NCBI RefSeq assembly: GCF_005217605.1
Contig: NZ_SZPX01000001.1
Coordinates: 372,001 to 436,000, forward strand
From: Sulfurimonas crateris
Lineage (GTDB): Bacteria > Campylobacterota > Campylobacteria > Campylobacterales > Sulfurimonadaceae
DNA: 64,000 nucleotides
Direction: 5' to 3'
The notes below the pieces were generated by a model. That model was given only the letters and a program-made list of their open reading frames with translations, had not been told where the DNA came from and ran no database searches. The first letter of the stretch is position 1; every line of letters starts with the position of its first letter. The position numbers and the translations under genes are program-made. Of the stretch, positions 53,402 to 61,962 are shown piece after piece.

Positions 53402-54779
53402 ATTGTTAATTATTATGCTCAGTTTTAGTTTTGCATTCGCAAGTTCGGGTGGCGGCAGCCCAGAGGTCATTCCGGATTTGACATTTACATGGGTCGGGTT
53501 CGCGGCACTTGTTATATTTGTTATAGGTTATTACTTTGTTGCAATGGAAGAGAAATATCACATAGATAAAGCTAAGCCGGCACTCTTCATCGGTACGTTT
53601 ATGTTTATTTTAATAGCTGTCTACTATATGCTCAATGACTTAAGTATGGATCTTGTTCATACTCAGGCACAGCATCTTATCTTAGAGATCGCAGAGATAT
53701 TCTTCTTCCTCTTTGTTGCTATGACCTATATTGAGACACTGATCCATATGAATGTGTTTGAGAAGCTCAAATACAATCTTATCTCAAAAGGGTACAGCTA
53801 TAGAAAACTTTTCTGGCTGACCGGATTTTTGGCATTTTTCCTCTCTCCGATAGCAGATAACTTGACAACAGCGCTTATTCTCTCAACTGTTCTAATTACT
53901 ATCGAGCGCAGTAAAACATCGTTTTTGGTTCCGGGTGCTATCAATATAGTTGTTGCGGCAAATGCAGGCGGTGCATGGAGCCCGTTTGGAGATATTACTA
54001 CGCTTATGGCATGGACGGCAGGCAAGGGCGCGTTTACAGACTTTATGTTCCTCTTTCCTGCATCAATCGGCGGATATCTGGTCACTGCATTTTTACTAAG
54101 CAAGTTCGTGCCTGAGACTCAGCCTGATTTTGATGTTTCAACAGAAAAAGTTCCTGAGCTTATGAAGGGGGCTAACAGAGTGATCGCTCTTGGTGTGATA
54201 ACGATTGCTTCTGCAGTTCTTTCTCATCAGCTTCTTCATCTTCCTGCAATGTGGGGTATGATGTTCGGTTTGGCACTTCTTAAAATTTACCAATACAGAC
54301 TCAAGAGAAAATATAACTCTCATCTAAATATATTTGAGTCAATGAGTAAGATCGAAAACAACACGCTTCTCTTTTTCTTTGGAATATTAGCGGCTGTCGG
54401 TGCGCTCTATTTTATAGGTTGGCTTGGACTCGCAGCAGTTGTTTATGATCCATCAGTTCTTGGACCTACATGGTCAAATATAGGAGTCGGTATCCTCTCG
54501 GCGATCGTAGATAATGTTCCTGTTATGTCGGCGGTGCTAAAAGCCAGTCCTGATATGGGGCTTGATCAGTGGATGCTTGTGACTCTAACAGCGGGAGTAG
54601 GGGGTTCTCTTATCTCCTTTGGTTCTGCTGCCGGAGTCGGTGTTATGGGTAAACTACCTGGCATCTATACCTTTAGCGCACACATGAGATACTCCTGGAC
54701 TATTTTTATAGGCTATGTGGTCTCTATTGCGATTTGGTATGTTCAGTATGAAGTATTAGGTTTCTATATTAAACATTAA
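53394..54779 (+). CDS. nhaD: NhaD-type Na+/H+ antiporter
   Basis: The 461-residue membrane protein of the ion transporter superfamily begins with a cleavable-looking leader ([17 protein letters not shown]), then about 11 helices with NhaD marks [37 protein letters not shown] and [16 protein letters not shown]. It exports sodium, fitting a marine or saline habitat (inference). AAAAGGATAGTA precedes the ATG, which lies in the nadB 3' end. Confidence 0.93.
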   Translation: MIKLLIIMLSFSFAFASSGGGSPEVIPDLTFTWVGFAALVIFVIGYYFVAMEEKYHIDKAKPALFIGTFMFILIAVYYMLNDLSMDLVHTQAQHLILEIAEIFFFLFVAMTYIETLIHMNVFEKLKYNLISKGYSYRKLFWLTGFLAFFLSPIADNLTTALILSTVLITIERSKTSFLVPGAINIVVAANAGGAWSPFGDITTLMAWTAGKGAFTDFMFLFPASIGGYLVTAFLLSKFVPETQPDFDVSTEKVPELMKGANRVIALGVITIASAVLSHQLLHLPAMWGMMFGLALLKIYQYRLKRKYNSHLNIFESMSKIENNTLLFFFGILAAVGALYFIGWLGLAAVVYDPSVLGPTWSNIGVGILSAIVDNVPVMSAVLKASPDMGLDQWMLVTLTAGVGGSLISFGSAAGVGVMGKLPGIYTFSAHMRYSWTIFIGYVVSIAIWYVQYEVLGFYIKH

Positions 54780-54790
54780 TCTTAATTATT

Positions 54791-54818
54791 GTATCCTTTC
54801 ACATTGTGAAAAGGGTAC
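54791..54818 (+). promoter_or_regulatory. Stem-loop in nhaD-guaA gap
   Basis: GTATCCTTTCAC-ATT-GTGAAAAGGGTAC folds into a long stem with single-base bulges 56 bases before guaA. No T run follows. It may be a weak nhaD terminator or a leader hairpin of guaA; it does not resemble a purine riboswitch. Confidence 0.4.
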
Positions 54819-54874
54819 ATCCCCTCTCAACGCCGTTTTTGGCACTTCAAAACACTCTTATTAAAGGTACCTAT

Positions 54875-56425
54875 ATGACAAATGTCAGCATCATAGTTTT
54901 AGATTTTGGTTCTCAGTATACGCAACTTATAGCTCGCCGTTTGCGCGAAGATAAGATATATTGTGAGATTCTTCCTTACCACACAAAAGTAGAAGATATC
55001 AGAGCAAAAAACCCAAAAGGGATCATTCTTAGCGGCGGTCCATCTTCGGTATACAGCAAAGATGCCTACGAAGTAGATCAGGAAGTTTACAAGATGGGCA
55101 TTCCTGTTTTAGGTATCTGCTACGGTATGCAGAGAATCGCTGTTGACTTCGGCGGAAGCGTTATCAGAGCAAGCCATCATGAGTACGGAAAGGCTGAGCT
55201 AAAAATTATTAATGCGGGTGAGAACTGCTCACCGCTTTTAAAAGATTGCGACGATGATAGAATTGTATGGATGAGTCACAGCGACAAAGTTGATGTTCTG
55301 CCTGAGGGATTTGAGCCTATCGCTACATCTGCGAACTCTCCTTATGCCGCTGTAGCAAATGAAGACAAACGTATCTATGCAATGCAGTACCATCCGGAAG
55401 TTCAACACTCTGAAGAGGGTTATCTGATGCTTCGTAACTTTGCAAAAAATATTTGTGGAGTTACAGAGAAGTGGAAGATGGAACACTTTTTAAAAGAGCA
55501 GATCAAGATCATCCGCGAAAAAGTGGGAAGCGGAAAAGTTCTTTGCGGTCTTAGCGGCGGGGTTGACAGCTCGGTTGTAGCTGCGATGCTTTATGAAGCG
55601 ATCGGAGATCAGCTTGTTCCTGTTTTTGTAGATAACGGACTTTTGCGTAAAGGCGAGAGAGAGCAGGTTGAAGAGGTATTTAAGATAAACTTGAAAGTGC
55701 CTTTGGTCGTGGTAGACGCAAGAGAGAATTTTCTTGGCAAACTGGCAGGCGTAAGCGACCCTGAGAAGAAGCGTCAGATAATAGGTCACACTTTTATCGA
55801 AGAGTTTGAAAAAGAGGCAAAAAAGCATGACGGCATTAAATTTTTGGCTCAAGGTACTCTTTACCCTGATGTTATTGAGTCTATATCCGTAAACGGTCCG
55901 TCTGAGGTTATTAAATCACATCATAATGTCGGCGGACTTCCTGACTGGATGGATTTTCAACTTATAGAGCCTCTTCGTGAGCTATTTAAAGACGAGGTAC
56001 GTAAAATAGGTCTTGAGCTTGGACTTCCTGAATCTATGATAAACCGTCATCCATTCCCTGGACCGGGGTTAGCAATCCGTATTATGGGTGATGTGAATGA
56101 GACTGATCTGACTCTTCTTAGAGAAGCGGATGTTATTTTGCTTGATGAGCTAAAAGCGAGCGGTTACTATGCAAAAACGTGGCAGGCATTTGTGGTTCTA
56201 CTCAATGTAAAGTCAGTCGGCGTAATGGGTGATAACAGAACTTACGACAATACTGTTTGTGTAAGAGTCGTTGAAGCGGTTGACGGAATGACTGCAACAT
56301 TTGCGCATCTGCCTCATGATCTCTTAGAGAGAATAAGTAGAAGAATAATCAATGAGGTTGACGGCATAAACAGAGTTGTTTACGACATAAGTTCAAAACC
56401 GCCTGCAACAATCGAGTGGGAATAG
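54875..56425 (+). CDS. guaA: GMP synthase (glutamine-hydrolysing)
   Basis: Converts XMP to GMP. The glutamine amidotransferase domain has [24 protein letters not shown] and catalytic Cys in GICYGMQ; the ATP-pyrophosphatase domain has the P-loop LSGGVDSSV; the C-terminal dimerisation domain closes with [10 protein letters not shown] start at ATG 54875, because AAAGG precedes it and [12 protein letters not shown] is family-typical; the longer frame begins inside the stem-loop region. The length is 516 aa. Confidence 0.96.
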   Translation: MTNVSIIVLDFGSQYTQLIARRLREDKIYCEILPYHTKVEDIRAKNPKGIILSGGPSSVYSKDAYEVDQEVYKMGIPVLGICYGMQRIAVDFGGSVIRASHHEYGKAELKIINAGENCSPLLKDCDDDRIVWMSHSDKVDVLPEGFEPIATSANSPYAAVANEDKRIYAMQYHPEVQHSEEGYLMLRNFAKNICGVTEKWKMEHFLKEQIKIIREKVGSGKVLCGLSGGVDSSVVAAMLYEAIGDQLVPVFVDNGLLRKGEREQVEEVFKINLKVPLVVVDARENFLGKLAGVSDPEKKRQIIGHTFIEEFEKEAKKHDGIKFLAQGTLYPDVIESISVNGPSEVIKSHHNVGGLPDWMDFQLIEPLRELFKDEVRKIGLELGLPESMINRHPFPGPGLAIRIMGDVNETDLTLLREADVILLDELKASGYYAKTWQAFVVLLNVKSVGVMGDNRTYDNTVCVRVVEAVDGMTATFAHLPHDLLERISRRIINEVDGINRVVYDISSKPPATIEWE

Positions 56426-56434
56426 TTTAAAGAT

Positions 56435-57067
56435 ATGCCAAAAAGGATCTACCTCTTTGCCACTTCTAAAAGTGAACACGCTACAAATATAAAATCTTTA
56501 GATGTCAGGTTTTTAAAGCCTGATATAGACTTTTCAAAATATGATTATCTTATTATCACATCTAAACAGACCGTAAAGGCACTAGAGCAGTATGATAAAA
56601 AAGAGTTTATAGAGATTCCGGCACTTTGCGTATCTGCAAAAACTGCCGTGGCATATGAAGAGTTTGGCGGAAAAGTTTTATCGGTAGGTGATGGGTACGG
56701 GGACAATCTTGTAAAAAACATCAAAGAGTTCTCAAAAGATACGAAATGGCTCTATCTCAGGGCTGAGATGATAGCATCAGATTTTGTAAAAAGAAGCCAA
56801 GATGAGGGATACAGCATAGATGATGAAGTTCTTTATGTAAGCGAGTGCTCAAAAGAGATACTCGATGTTAGAGTAAATGATGATTCAACTCTTATATTTA
56901 CATCGCCCTCTTCAATAGAGTGCTTTTTAAAGAACAACACTATACATCCTGATGCCAAGGTTATTGTAATAGGTACTACCACGGCGGCTCTTTTGCCAAA
57001 AGGCGTGAAATATCAGATCAGTAAAAATACCTCGATAGAGAGCTGCATAGAGCTTGCACTGGAATAA
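56435..57067 (+). CDS. hemD: Uroporphyrinogen-III synthase
   Basis: The 210-residue bilobed protein fits HemD: YLFATSKSEHA, YDYLIITSKQTVKALEQY, CVSAKTAVAYEEFGGKV, LYLRAEMIASDF, LIFTSPSSIECFLKN and VIGTTTAALLPKGVK. The family has low sequence identity, but the order of motifs is characteristic. It cyclises hydroxymethylbilane in heme synthesis. It starts nine bases after guaA. The order hemD, structured RNA, purD is expected in Campylobacterota. Confidence 0.85.
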   Translation: MPKRIYLFATSKSEHATNIKSLDVRFLKPDIDFSKYDYLIITSKQTVKALEQYDKKEFIEIPALCVSAKTAVAYEEFGGKVLSVGDGYGDNLVKNIKEFSKDTKWLYLRAEMIASDFVKRSQDEGYSIDDEVLYVSECSKEILDVRVNDDSTLIFTSPSSIECFLKNNTIHPDAKVIVIGTTTAALLPKGVKYQISKNTSIESCIELALE

Positions 57068-57104
57068 ATTACTGATTTAAAAATAAAATCAAGAATTTTT
57101 TTTG

Positions 57105-57110
57105 TATAAT
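57105..57110 (+). promoter_or_regulatory. -10 box TATAAT of the 6S RNA candidate
   Basis: A consensus TATAAT after a run of eight T residues. The expected transcription start is near 57117, a few bases before the 5' strand of the closing stem. Confidence 0.65.
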
Positions 57111-57116
57111 GATACT

Positions 57117-57318
57117 AGTAGTCTGGATGGTTCGAGATATCGCACTAATGAGGGTTCTACATTTTCAAATTGCGAACTAGTAGGATCTCTGTGTGTCGGT
57201 GTTGTCGTTTGAGACACGTTAACTCTGTCGAGATGATGCCGCCGTTATGAGATACTCGCTTCGCCCAAATACGGCTTTTAGAACCAAGCCAAATGCGAGA
57301 CGGCCGTCCGGGCTGCAT
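57117..57318 (+). ncRNA. ssrS: 6S RNA candidate, about 200 nt
   Basis: The 321-base gap between hemD and purD has no ORF but folds by eye into one nested rod. Closing stem: GTCTGGATGG (57121-57130) with CCGTCCGGGC (57304-57313), ten pairs with G-U wobbles, extendable by three. Inside it: TCGCA/TGCGA (57140/57294), GGTTCTA/TAGAACC (57153/57279), ATCTC/GAGAT (57185/57230), GTGTC/GACAC (57193/57213), and a side hairpin GCCGT/ACGGC (57241/57271). A long rod with a large inner loop, about 200 nt, own promoter, directly before purD fits 6S RNA, the RNA polymerase sigma70 mimic. The ends are estimated. Confidence 0.72.
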
Positions 57319-57332
57319 TTATAAAAATATCC

Positions 57333-57368
57333 ACTTAGGTTGCCATGGTAGGTTAAGTAGATGTTTTT
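57333..57368 (+). terminator. Terminator-like hairpin between 6S RNA and purD
   Basis: ACTTAGG...GGTTAAGT (57333-57358) pairs over about ten positions around a CATG loop, with wobbles and one mismatch, and is followed after five bases by TTTTT. It may end 6S RNA or attenuate read-through into purD. Confidence 0.45.
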
Positions 57369-57388
57369 AACTTATTTATGGAGTGTTG

Positions 57389-58654
57389 ATGAAGATTTTA
57401 ATTTTGGGCAGCGGCGGCAGAGAGTACTCTATTGCCAGAGCGATCTCTAACGAGAAAGAGGCTCACGAACTTTTTTTTATGCCCGGAAATGGTGCTACAA
57501 GCTCTTTGGGGACAAATCTAAACATTAAAGATTACAACGATTTGGCTGCTTATGCAAAAGCCAACGATATTGAATTGAGTATTGTAGGTCCTGAGGCTCC
57601 GCTTGTTGATGGAGTGGTTGATATTTTCAAATCACATGGGCTTACAATTTTTGGACCAAGCAAAGAAGCTGCTCAGCTTGAGGGTTCAAAAGTATATATG
57701 AAGAACTTTTTGGCAAAGTATAATATCCCTACGGCACGCTATATTGAGACCGCTTCAATTGAGGATGCTTTTAAGTTCACAGATTCCCTAACTGCTCCGA
57801 TTGTTGTCAAAGCAGACGGTCTTTGCGGCGGTAAAGGCGTTATTATCGCTCAAAATCACGATGAGGCAAAAGTCGCTATATCTGAGATGCTAAGCGGAAA
57901 AAGCTTCGGAGATGCGGGACTAAAAGTGATCGTCGAAGAGTTCTTGGACGGTTATGAGCTTTCAATGTTTGCAGTTTGTGACGGAGATGACTATATCTTG
58001 CTTCCGGCAGCTCAGGATCATAAAAGACTTAAAGACAATGATGAGGGACCAAACACGGGAGGAATGGGCGCTTATGCTCCGACACCTCTTGTAAATGAGG
58101 AGCTTTACCAAAAGGTCAGAGATAGCATAATCCGTCCTACGCTTGACGGCATGAAAAAAGAGGGGGCACCCTTTGAGGGTGTTCTTTTTATCGGGATCAT
58201 GGTTGTAAACGGTGAGCCTATAACTTTAGAGTTCAATGTCCGTTTCGGAGATCCTGAGTGTGAGATCTTGATGCCGCTAATGACCTCAAGTGTTAGCGAT
58301 ATGTTTTACAAAGCTGCAACAAACAGACTCGGCGAAATAAAGGTAGAGTTTTCAAATCAGTTTGCAGTAGGCATTGTTATGGCAAGTGCAAACTATCCAT
58401 ACTCAAGTTCAACACCTGCAGAGATCATAGTTGACGATGTCCATCATGAAGAGATCGAGAAGTATACTCATATCTCTTATGCCGGTGTAAGCATGATAGA
58501 TGGAGTACTTTATGCAGACGGCGGAAGAGTCTTGGTATGTGTCGGTATCGGAGATAGCATAAAAGAGGCTAGAGACAGAGCATATATGAGATGCGGACAG
58601 GTTCATTTTGCAGGCAAAAAATTAAGAACCGATATAGCTTATCAAGCTCTTTAA
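57389..58654 (+). CDS. purD: Phosphoribosylamine--glycine ligase
   Basis: The second step of purine synthesis, an ATP-grasp enzyme. Marks are [52 protein letters not shown] and [17 protein letters not shown]. The length is 421 aa. ATG 57389 follows TGGAGTGTTG; the reading from GTG 57383 would place the start in that site. A promoter is not obvious, so transcription may continue from the 6S RNA unit. Confidence 0.96.
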   Translation: MKILILGSGGREYSIARAISNEKEAHELFFMPGNGATSSLGTNLNIKDYNDLAAYAKANDIELSIVGPEAPLVDGVVDIFKSHGLTIFGPSKEAAQLEGSKVYMKNFLAKYNIPTARYIETASIEDAFKFTDSLTAPIVVKADGLCGGKGVIIAQNHDEAKVAISEMLSGKSFGDAGLKVIVEEFLDGYELSMFAVCDGDDYILLPAAQDHKRLKDNDEGPNTGGMGAYAPTPLVNEELYQKVRDSIIRPTLDGMKKEGAPFEGVLFIGIMVVNGEPITLEFNVRFGDPECEILMPLMTSSVSDMFYKAATNRLGEIKVEFSNQFAVGIVMASANYPYSSSTPAEIIVDDVHHEEIEKYTHISYAGVSMIDGVLYADGGRVLVCVGIGDSIKEARDRAYMRCGQVHFAGKKLRTDIAYQAL

Positions 58655-58665
58655 GAAGAATTGAA

Positions 58666-59115
58666 GTGAACGAAGAGATTAACAACAGACTTTATCAAGA
58701 GGGAATGACATTAGCTCCTGTAAAGAAGAGGGGTATGGCTTTTTTTATAGATGAGATCCTTCTTTCGTTTTTGCTTATTATTGCAATCGGCGACTCTTTT
58801 TTTGAAGCACAAAATGTTGAAGAGATGATTATTTTGACAAATACATTTGTTTTAGAGTATATGGCGATGAAGGTCGTATATCAGGCTTTTTTTGTAATGC
58901 AGTATGGTGCTACAATAGGTAAGATAGTTATGAAAATAAGAGTGATAGAGATCTCAACTATGCAAAAACCCAACGTAATAGTTGCACTAAACCGCGCAGT
59001 TGTAAGGGTTGTGAGCGAGATGATGTTTTATCTCGGATTTGTGTGGGGAGTTATGGACCCTGCAAGACAAACTTGGCATGACAAGAGTGCTAAAACATTG
59101 GTTGTAAATGCTTAA
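58666..59115 (+). CDS. RDD-family membrane protein
   Basis: The 149-residue protein has an RDD domain: KKRGMAFFIDEILLSFLLI (R-x-x-A-F-x-x-D start), three membrane helices, GATIGKIVMKIRVI and the DKSAKTLVV end. The function of the family is largely unknown; some act in ion exchange. The start is the GTG at 58666 behind AAGAAG, 11 bases after purD; the longer frame overlaps purD. It overlaps lptD by eight bases. Confidence 0.85.
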   Translation: MNEEINNRLYQEGMTLAPVKKRGMAFFIDEILLSFLLIIAIGDSFFEAQNVEEMIILTNTFVLEYMAMKVVYQAFFVMQYGATIGKIVMKIRVIEISTMQKPNVIVALNRAVVRVVSEMMFYLGFVWGVMDPARQTWHDKSAKTLVVNA

Positions 59116-61297
59116 GTTACTGCTTCTTTTAACAATAATTGCCGCTTGTGTTGTAGCTGATGATAAAGTTGAAGTCTATGCAACAAGCATGGACACCAAA
59201 GATAATATTGTAACGGCTGACGGAGAGGTTGTCGTTATCTATCAAGATTATCAGCTGAGTGCGAAAAAAGCTATCTATGACAGAAATAACGGAGAGTTAG
59301 AGCTATTTGGAAACATCAGAGCAAATCAGGGAGACAATGTCAAGCTTCTTGGAGAGTATGCAAAACTCAATATTTCAAATAAAGAGAGAACATTTAAACC
59401 ATTTTATATGCTTGAGCAGACATCTGATGTCTGGATCAGCGGAGACGGCTCTTACGCAAAAGATACGGAAGTAGATATAGATACCGGAGTGATGAGCGGA
59501 TGTGATCCAAACAATCCTATCTGGAAGATGGAGTTTACTTCATCTGACTATAACACCGATACAATGTGGTTAAACCTCTACAACGCCAGAATATATATAT
59601 ACGACATACCTGTTTTTTACACACCGTACTTTGGTTACTCACTAGATACGACTAGAAGAACCGGTCTTTTGCCTCCAATGGTGGGTATTTCAAGCAAAGA
59701 GGGCTTCTACTACGAGCAGGCGTTATATATAGCAGAGAGCAATTGGTGGGATCTGGAGTTAAAACCTCAAATAAGAACAAATAGAGGAAGCGGACTCTAC
59801 ACTACATTTAGATTCGTGGATTCTAAGATCTCAAAAGGAAATCTTACAGCAGGGTATTTTAAAGAGAAAGAGGATTACTATCTAGAGAACAAACTGGCAA
59901 ACAAAAAGCATTACGGTTTTAACTTTCTCTATGAGAACTCTGATGTGATAAACGAGTGGTTTGGCACAAGTTTCAAGGGTCAATCCGGTCTCTATGCCGA
60001 CATTGTAAATATGAACGACGTAGAGTATATAAACTTATCGACAAACGACACGACAAAAAATGCAACTACAACGCAGCTGCTTTCTAGAATAAATCTTTTT
60101 TACAACACTGATGATGATTATATCGCAACATATTTTAAGCACTATAAAGACCTAACTATTGATAGTAATGAAAAAACACTCCAAAATCTGCCTGCAGTGC
60201 ACTATCACAGCTACCTTGATACATTATTGGACGATCATTTCCTGTACAGTTTTGATATTATGAGTAACAACTACTACAGAAGTTTGGGTAAAAGCGCCAC
60301 TCAAACTGACATAAATATACCTTTGACACTCCAGACTCATCTTTTTGATGAGCTCTTAAGCCTCTCTTACGACTCAAATCTATATGCACAACATACTCTC
60401 TTTACAGGAGATGAAGATAGTGCGAACCCATCTGTATATGAGTATGAAAACGGTATATTTGCAAGAAACTATCACGTTTTCTCCGCATCTACCCAGCTTA
60501 CCAAAGCGTATGAAGAGAGTACACATGTTATAGATTTCGGCGCCAAGTATCAAAGAGAGGGATCAAAAACCGAGAGCGGTTACTATGAAGATTATAAAGA
60601 TTATGCCACCTACTGCTCTTTACCTGTAAACCAGTTAGACCCCGTATGTGAATTCTATAATATCTCCGATATTGAAGAGAATATGCAGCTCTATTTCTCT
60701 CACTATCTTTACGACTATGATGGTAGACAGATATTTTATCATAGACTCTCTCAAAACTACTCTTATGAGGATATAGGTGGCGGTGCAGGCGAGCTTGAGA
60801 ATGAACTTGACTATCAGATCACGGATAGTGTAAATTTTTATAACAATATGTTCTATAACTATGATGAGAGTGCTTTTTCTAAAAATTTCAATAAAATATC
60901 CTATAATGGGGAGAGCCTAAATATAGGGTTGTCTCATATGTATCGAGACACTTTTTTGCCTCAAACTGCTACATATTCCCCCAAAACAAGCTATATGACT
61001 TCAACTGTAGAGTATAAATATGATAAACACTACTCATACCATTTCAGACTTGATTATGATCTGGAAAGAAGCGAGAAGAAGAGCTTCGAGGTCGGCTTTT
61101 TATACCAAAAAAGATGTTGGGATTTCGGGCTTACCTACCTAGAGAACAACAGACCTATTCTTAATATCAATGGCGAATCTGATTCTGTCTATGACAGATT
61201 TATATATTTGACCATCAGACTTAAACCGATAATGAAAAATGAGGGAAGACGCTCAGGTTTTGTATATAGACTTCCTGATAAATCGGAGACGAACTGA
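59108..61297 (+). CDS. lptD: LPS-assembly protein LptD
   Basis: The 729-residue outer membrane protein places lipopolysaccharide on the cell surface. It has a signal peptide (MLKLLLLLTIIAACVVA), an N-terminal OstA jellyroll (about 20-115; AKKAIYDRNNGELELFGNI) and a large barrel (PVFYTPYFGYSLDTTRRTGLL, then many aromatic strands). Cysteines in GCDPNN, YCSLPVN, PVCEF and KRCWDFG could form the usual inter-domain disulfides. The start overlaps the RDD gene end. Confidence 0.93.
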   Translation: MLKLLLLLTIIAACVVADDKVEVYATSMDTKDNIVTADGEVVVIYQDYQLSAKKAIYDRNNGELELFGNIRANQGDNVKLLGEYAKLNISNKERTFKPFYMLEQTSDVWISGDGSYAKDTEVDIDTGVMSGCDPNNPIWKMEFTSSDYNTDTMWLNLYNARIYIYDIPVFYTPYFGYSLDTTRRTGLLPPMVGISSKEGFYYEQALYIAESNWWDLELKPQIRTNRGSGLYTTFRFVDSKISKGNLTAGYFKEKEDYYLENKLANKKHYGFNFLYENSDVINEWFGTSFKGQSGLYADIVNMNDVEYINLSTNDTTKNATTTQLLSRINLFYNTDDDYIATYFKHYKDLTIDSNEKTLQNLPAVHYHSYLDTLLDDHFLYSFDIMSNNYYRSLGKSATQTDINIPLTLQTHLFDELLSLSYDSNLYAQHTLFTGDEDSANPSVYEYENGIFARNYHVFSASTQLTKAYEESTHVIDFGAKYQREGSKTESGYYEDYKDYATYCSLPVNQLDPVCEFYNISDIEENMQLYFSHYLYDYDGRQIFYHRLSQNYSYEDIGGGAGELENELDYQITDSVNFYNNMFYNYDESAFSKNFNKISYNGESLNIGLSHMYRDTFLPQTATYSPKTSYMTSTVEYKYDKHYSYHFRLDYDLERSEKKSFEVGFLYQKRCWDFGLTYLENNRPILNINGESDSVYDRFIYLTIRLKPIMKNEGRRSGFVYRLPDKSETN

Positions 61298-61299
61298 TT

Positions 61300-61962
61300 A
61301 TGAAAAAATACAAAAACATACTTAAAGACAGACTAGACGCAGCAAAAAGACTTCAAGATGTAGTGCCTATGCAGAAGCTCAAAGATGAGAACTGGAAGAT
61401 AGTAGCAGTCTCAAGAGGCGGCTTAGAGCTGGCGTATCATCTAAGAGGAAAATATAAAAACAGTGTTGATTTTCTTTTCTCTGAAGCGATATTTGCACCA
61501 AATAACAGTGAGTGCGAGATTGCAAGGGTCTGCGAGAGCGAAGAGATAGTAATAAACGAGAATTTAGTAGCTGCATTTGGCATAAAATATGACTATGTTT
61601 ACGGTGAAGCCCACAGAAAGCATGAAGAGAAGATCCTTAGCTACATATATCAATACAGAAAGGGAAGACCTTTTGCGTCAATGAGCGATCAGGTAGTTTT
61701 ACTCGTTGATGAGGGAAGTGAGACGGGAATGAAGTTTCTAACCGCTTTGAAGATGATTCTGGCGATGAAACCAAAGGCTGTCTATATTGCGGTGCCTGTA
61801 ATTCCAAGTGATGTTTTGGAGTTTTTAGAGCAGTTTACGGACAATATATTTTTTATATACAATATAGATGATTATGTTGAGACATCTCTATATTACGAAG
61901 AGTTAAATAAGATAGATGAAGATATGATAGAGAAAATATTAGGAGAAAAAAGTGAAATATGA
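61300..61962 (+). CDS. Phosphoribosyltransferase-like protein with altered PRPP loop
   Basis: The 220-residue protein has a type I PRTase fold: VAVSRGGLELAYHLRGK at the N-terminal beta-loop, and VVLLVDEGSETGMK as the PRPP loop, where the usual second Asp is Glu. The base substrate is unclear; it may be a regulatory or salvage enzyme. It starts two bases after lptD and overlaps pnp by 11 bases, so it belongs to the same transcript. Confidence 0.82.
   Translation: MKKYKNILKDRLDAAKRLQDVVPMQKLKDENWKIVAVSRGGLELAYHLRGKYKNSVDFLFSEAIFAPNNSECEIARVCESEEIVINENLVAAFGIKYDYVYGEAHRKHEEKILSYIYQYRKGRPFASMSDQVVLLVDEGSETGMKFLTALKMILAMKPKAVYIAVPVIPSDVLEFLEQFTDNIFFIYNIDDYVETSLYYEELNKIDEDMIEKILGEKSEI

Noticed and set aside
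54791-54875. Purine riboswitch before guaA
   Set aside because: The leader forms a single bulged hairpin and has none of the three-way-junction sequence of the purine aptamer.
57117-57318. tmRNA, RNase P RNA or SRP RNA in the purD gap
   Set aside because: No tRNA-like ends or tag frame for tmRNA, no P RNA core, and no GGAAG-type SRP tetraloop segment; the single long rod fits 6S RNA better.
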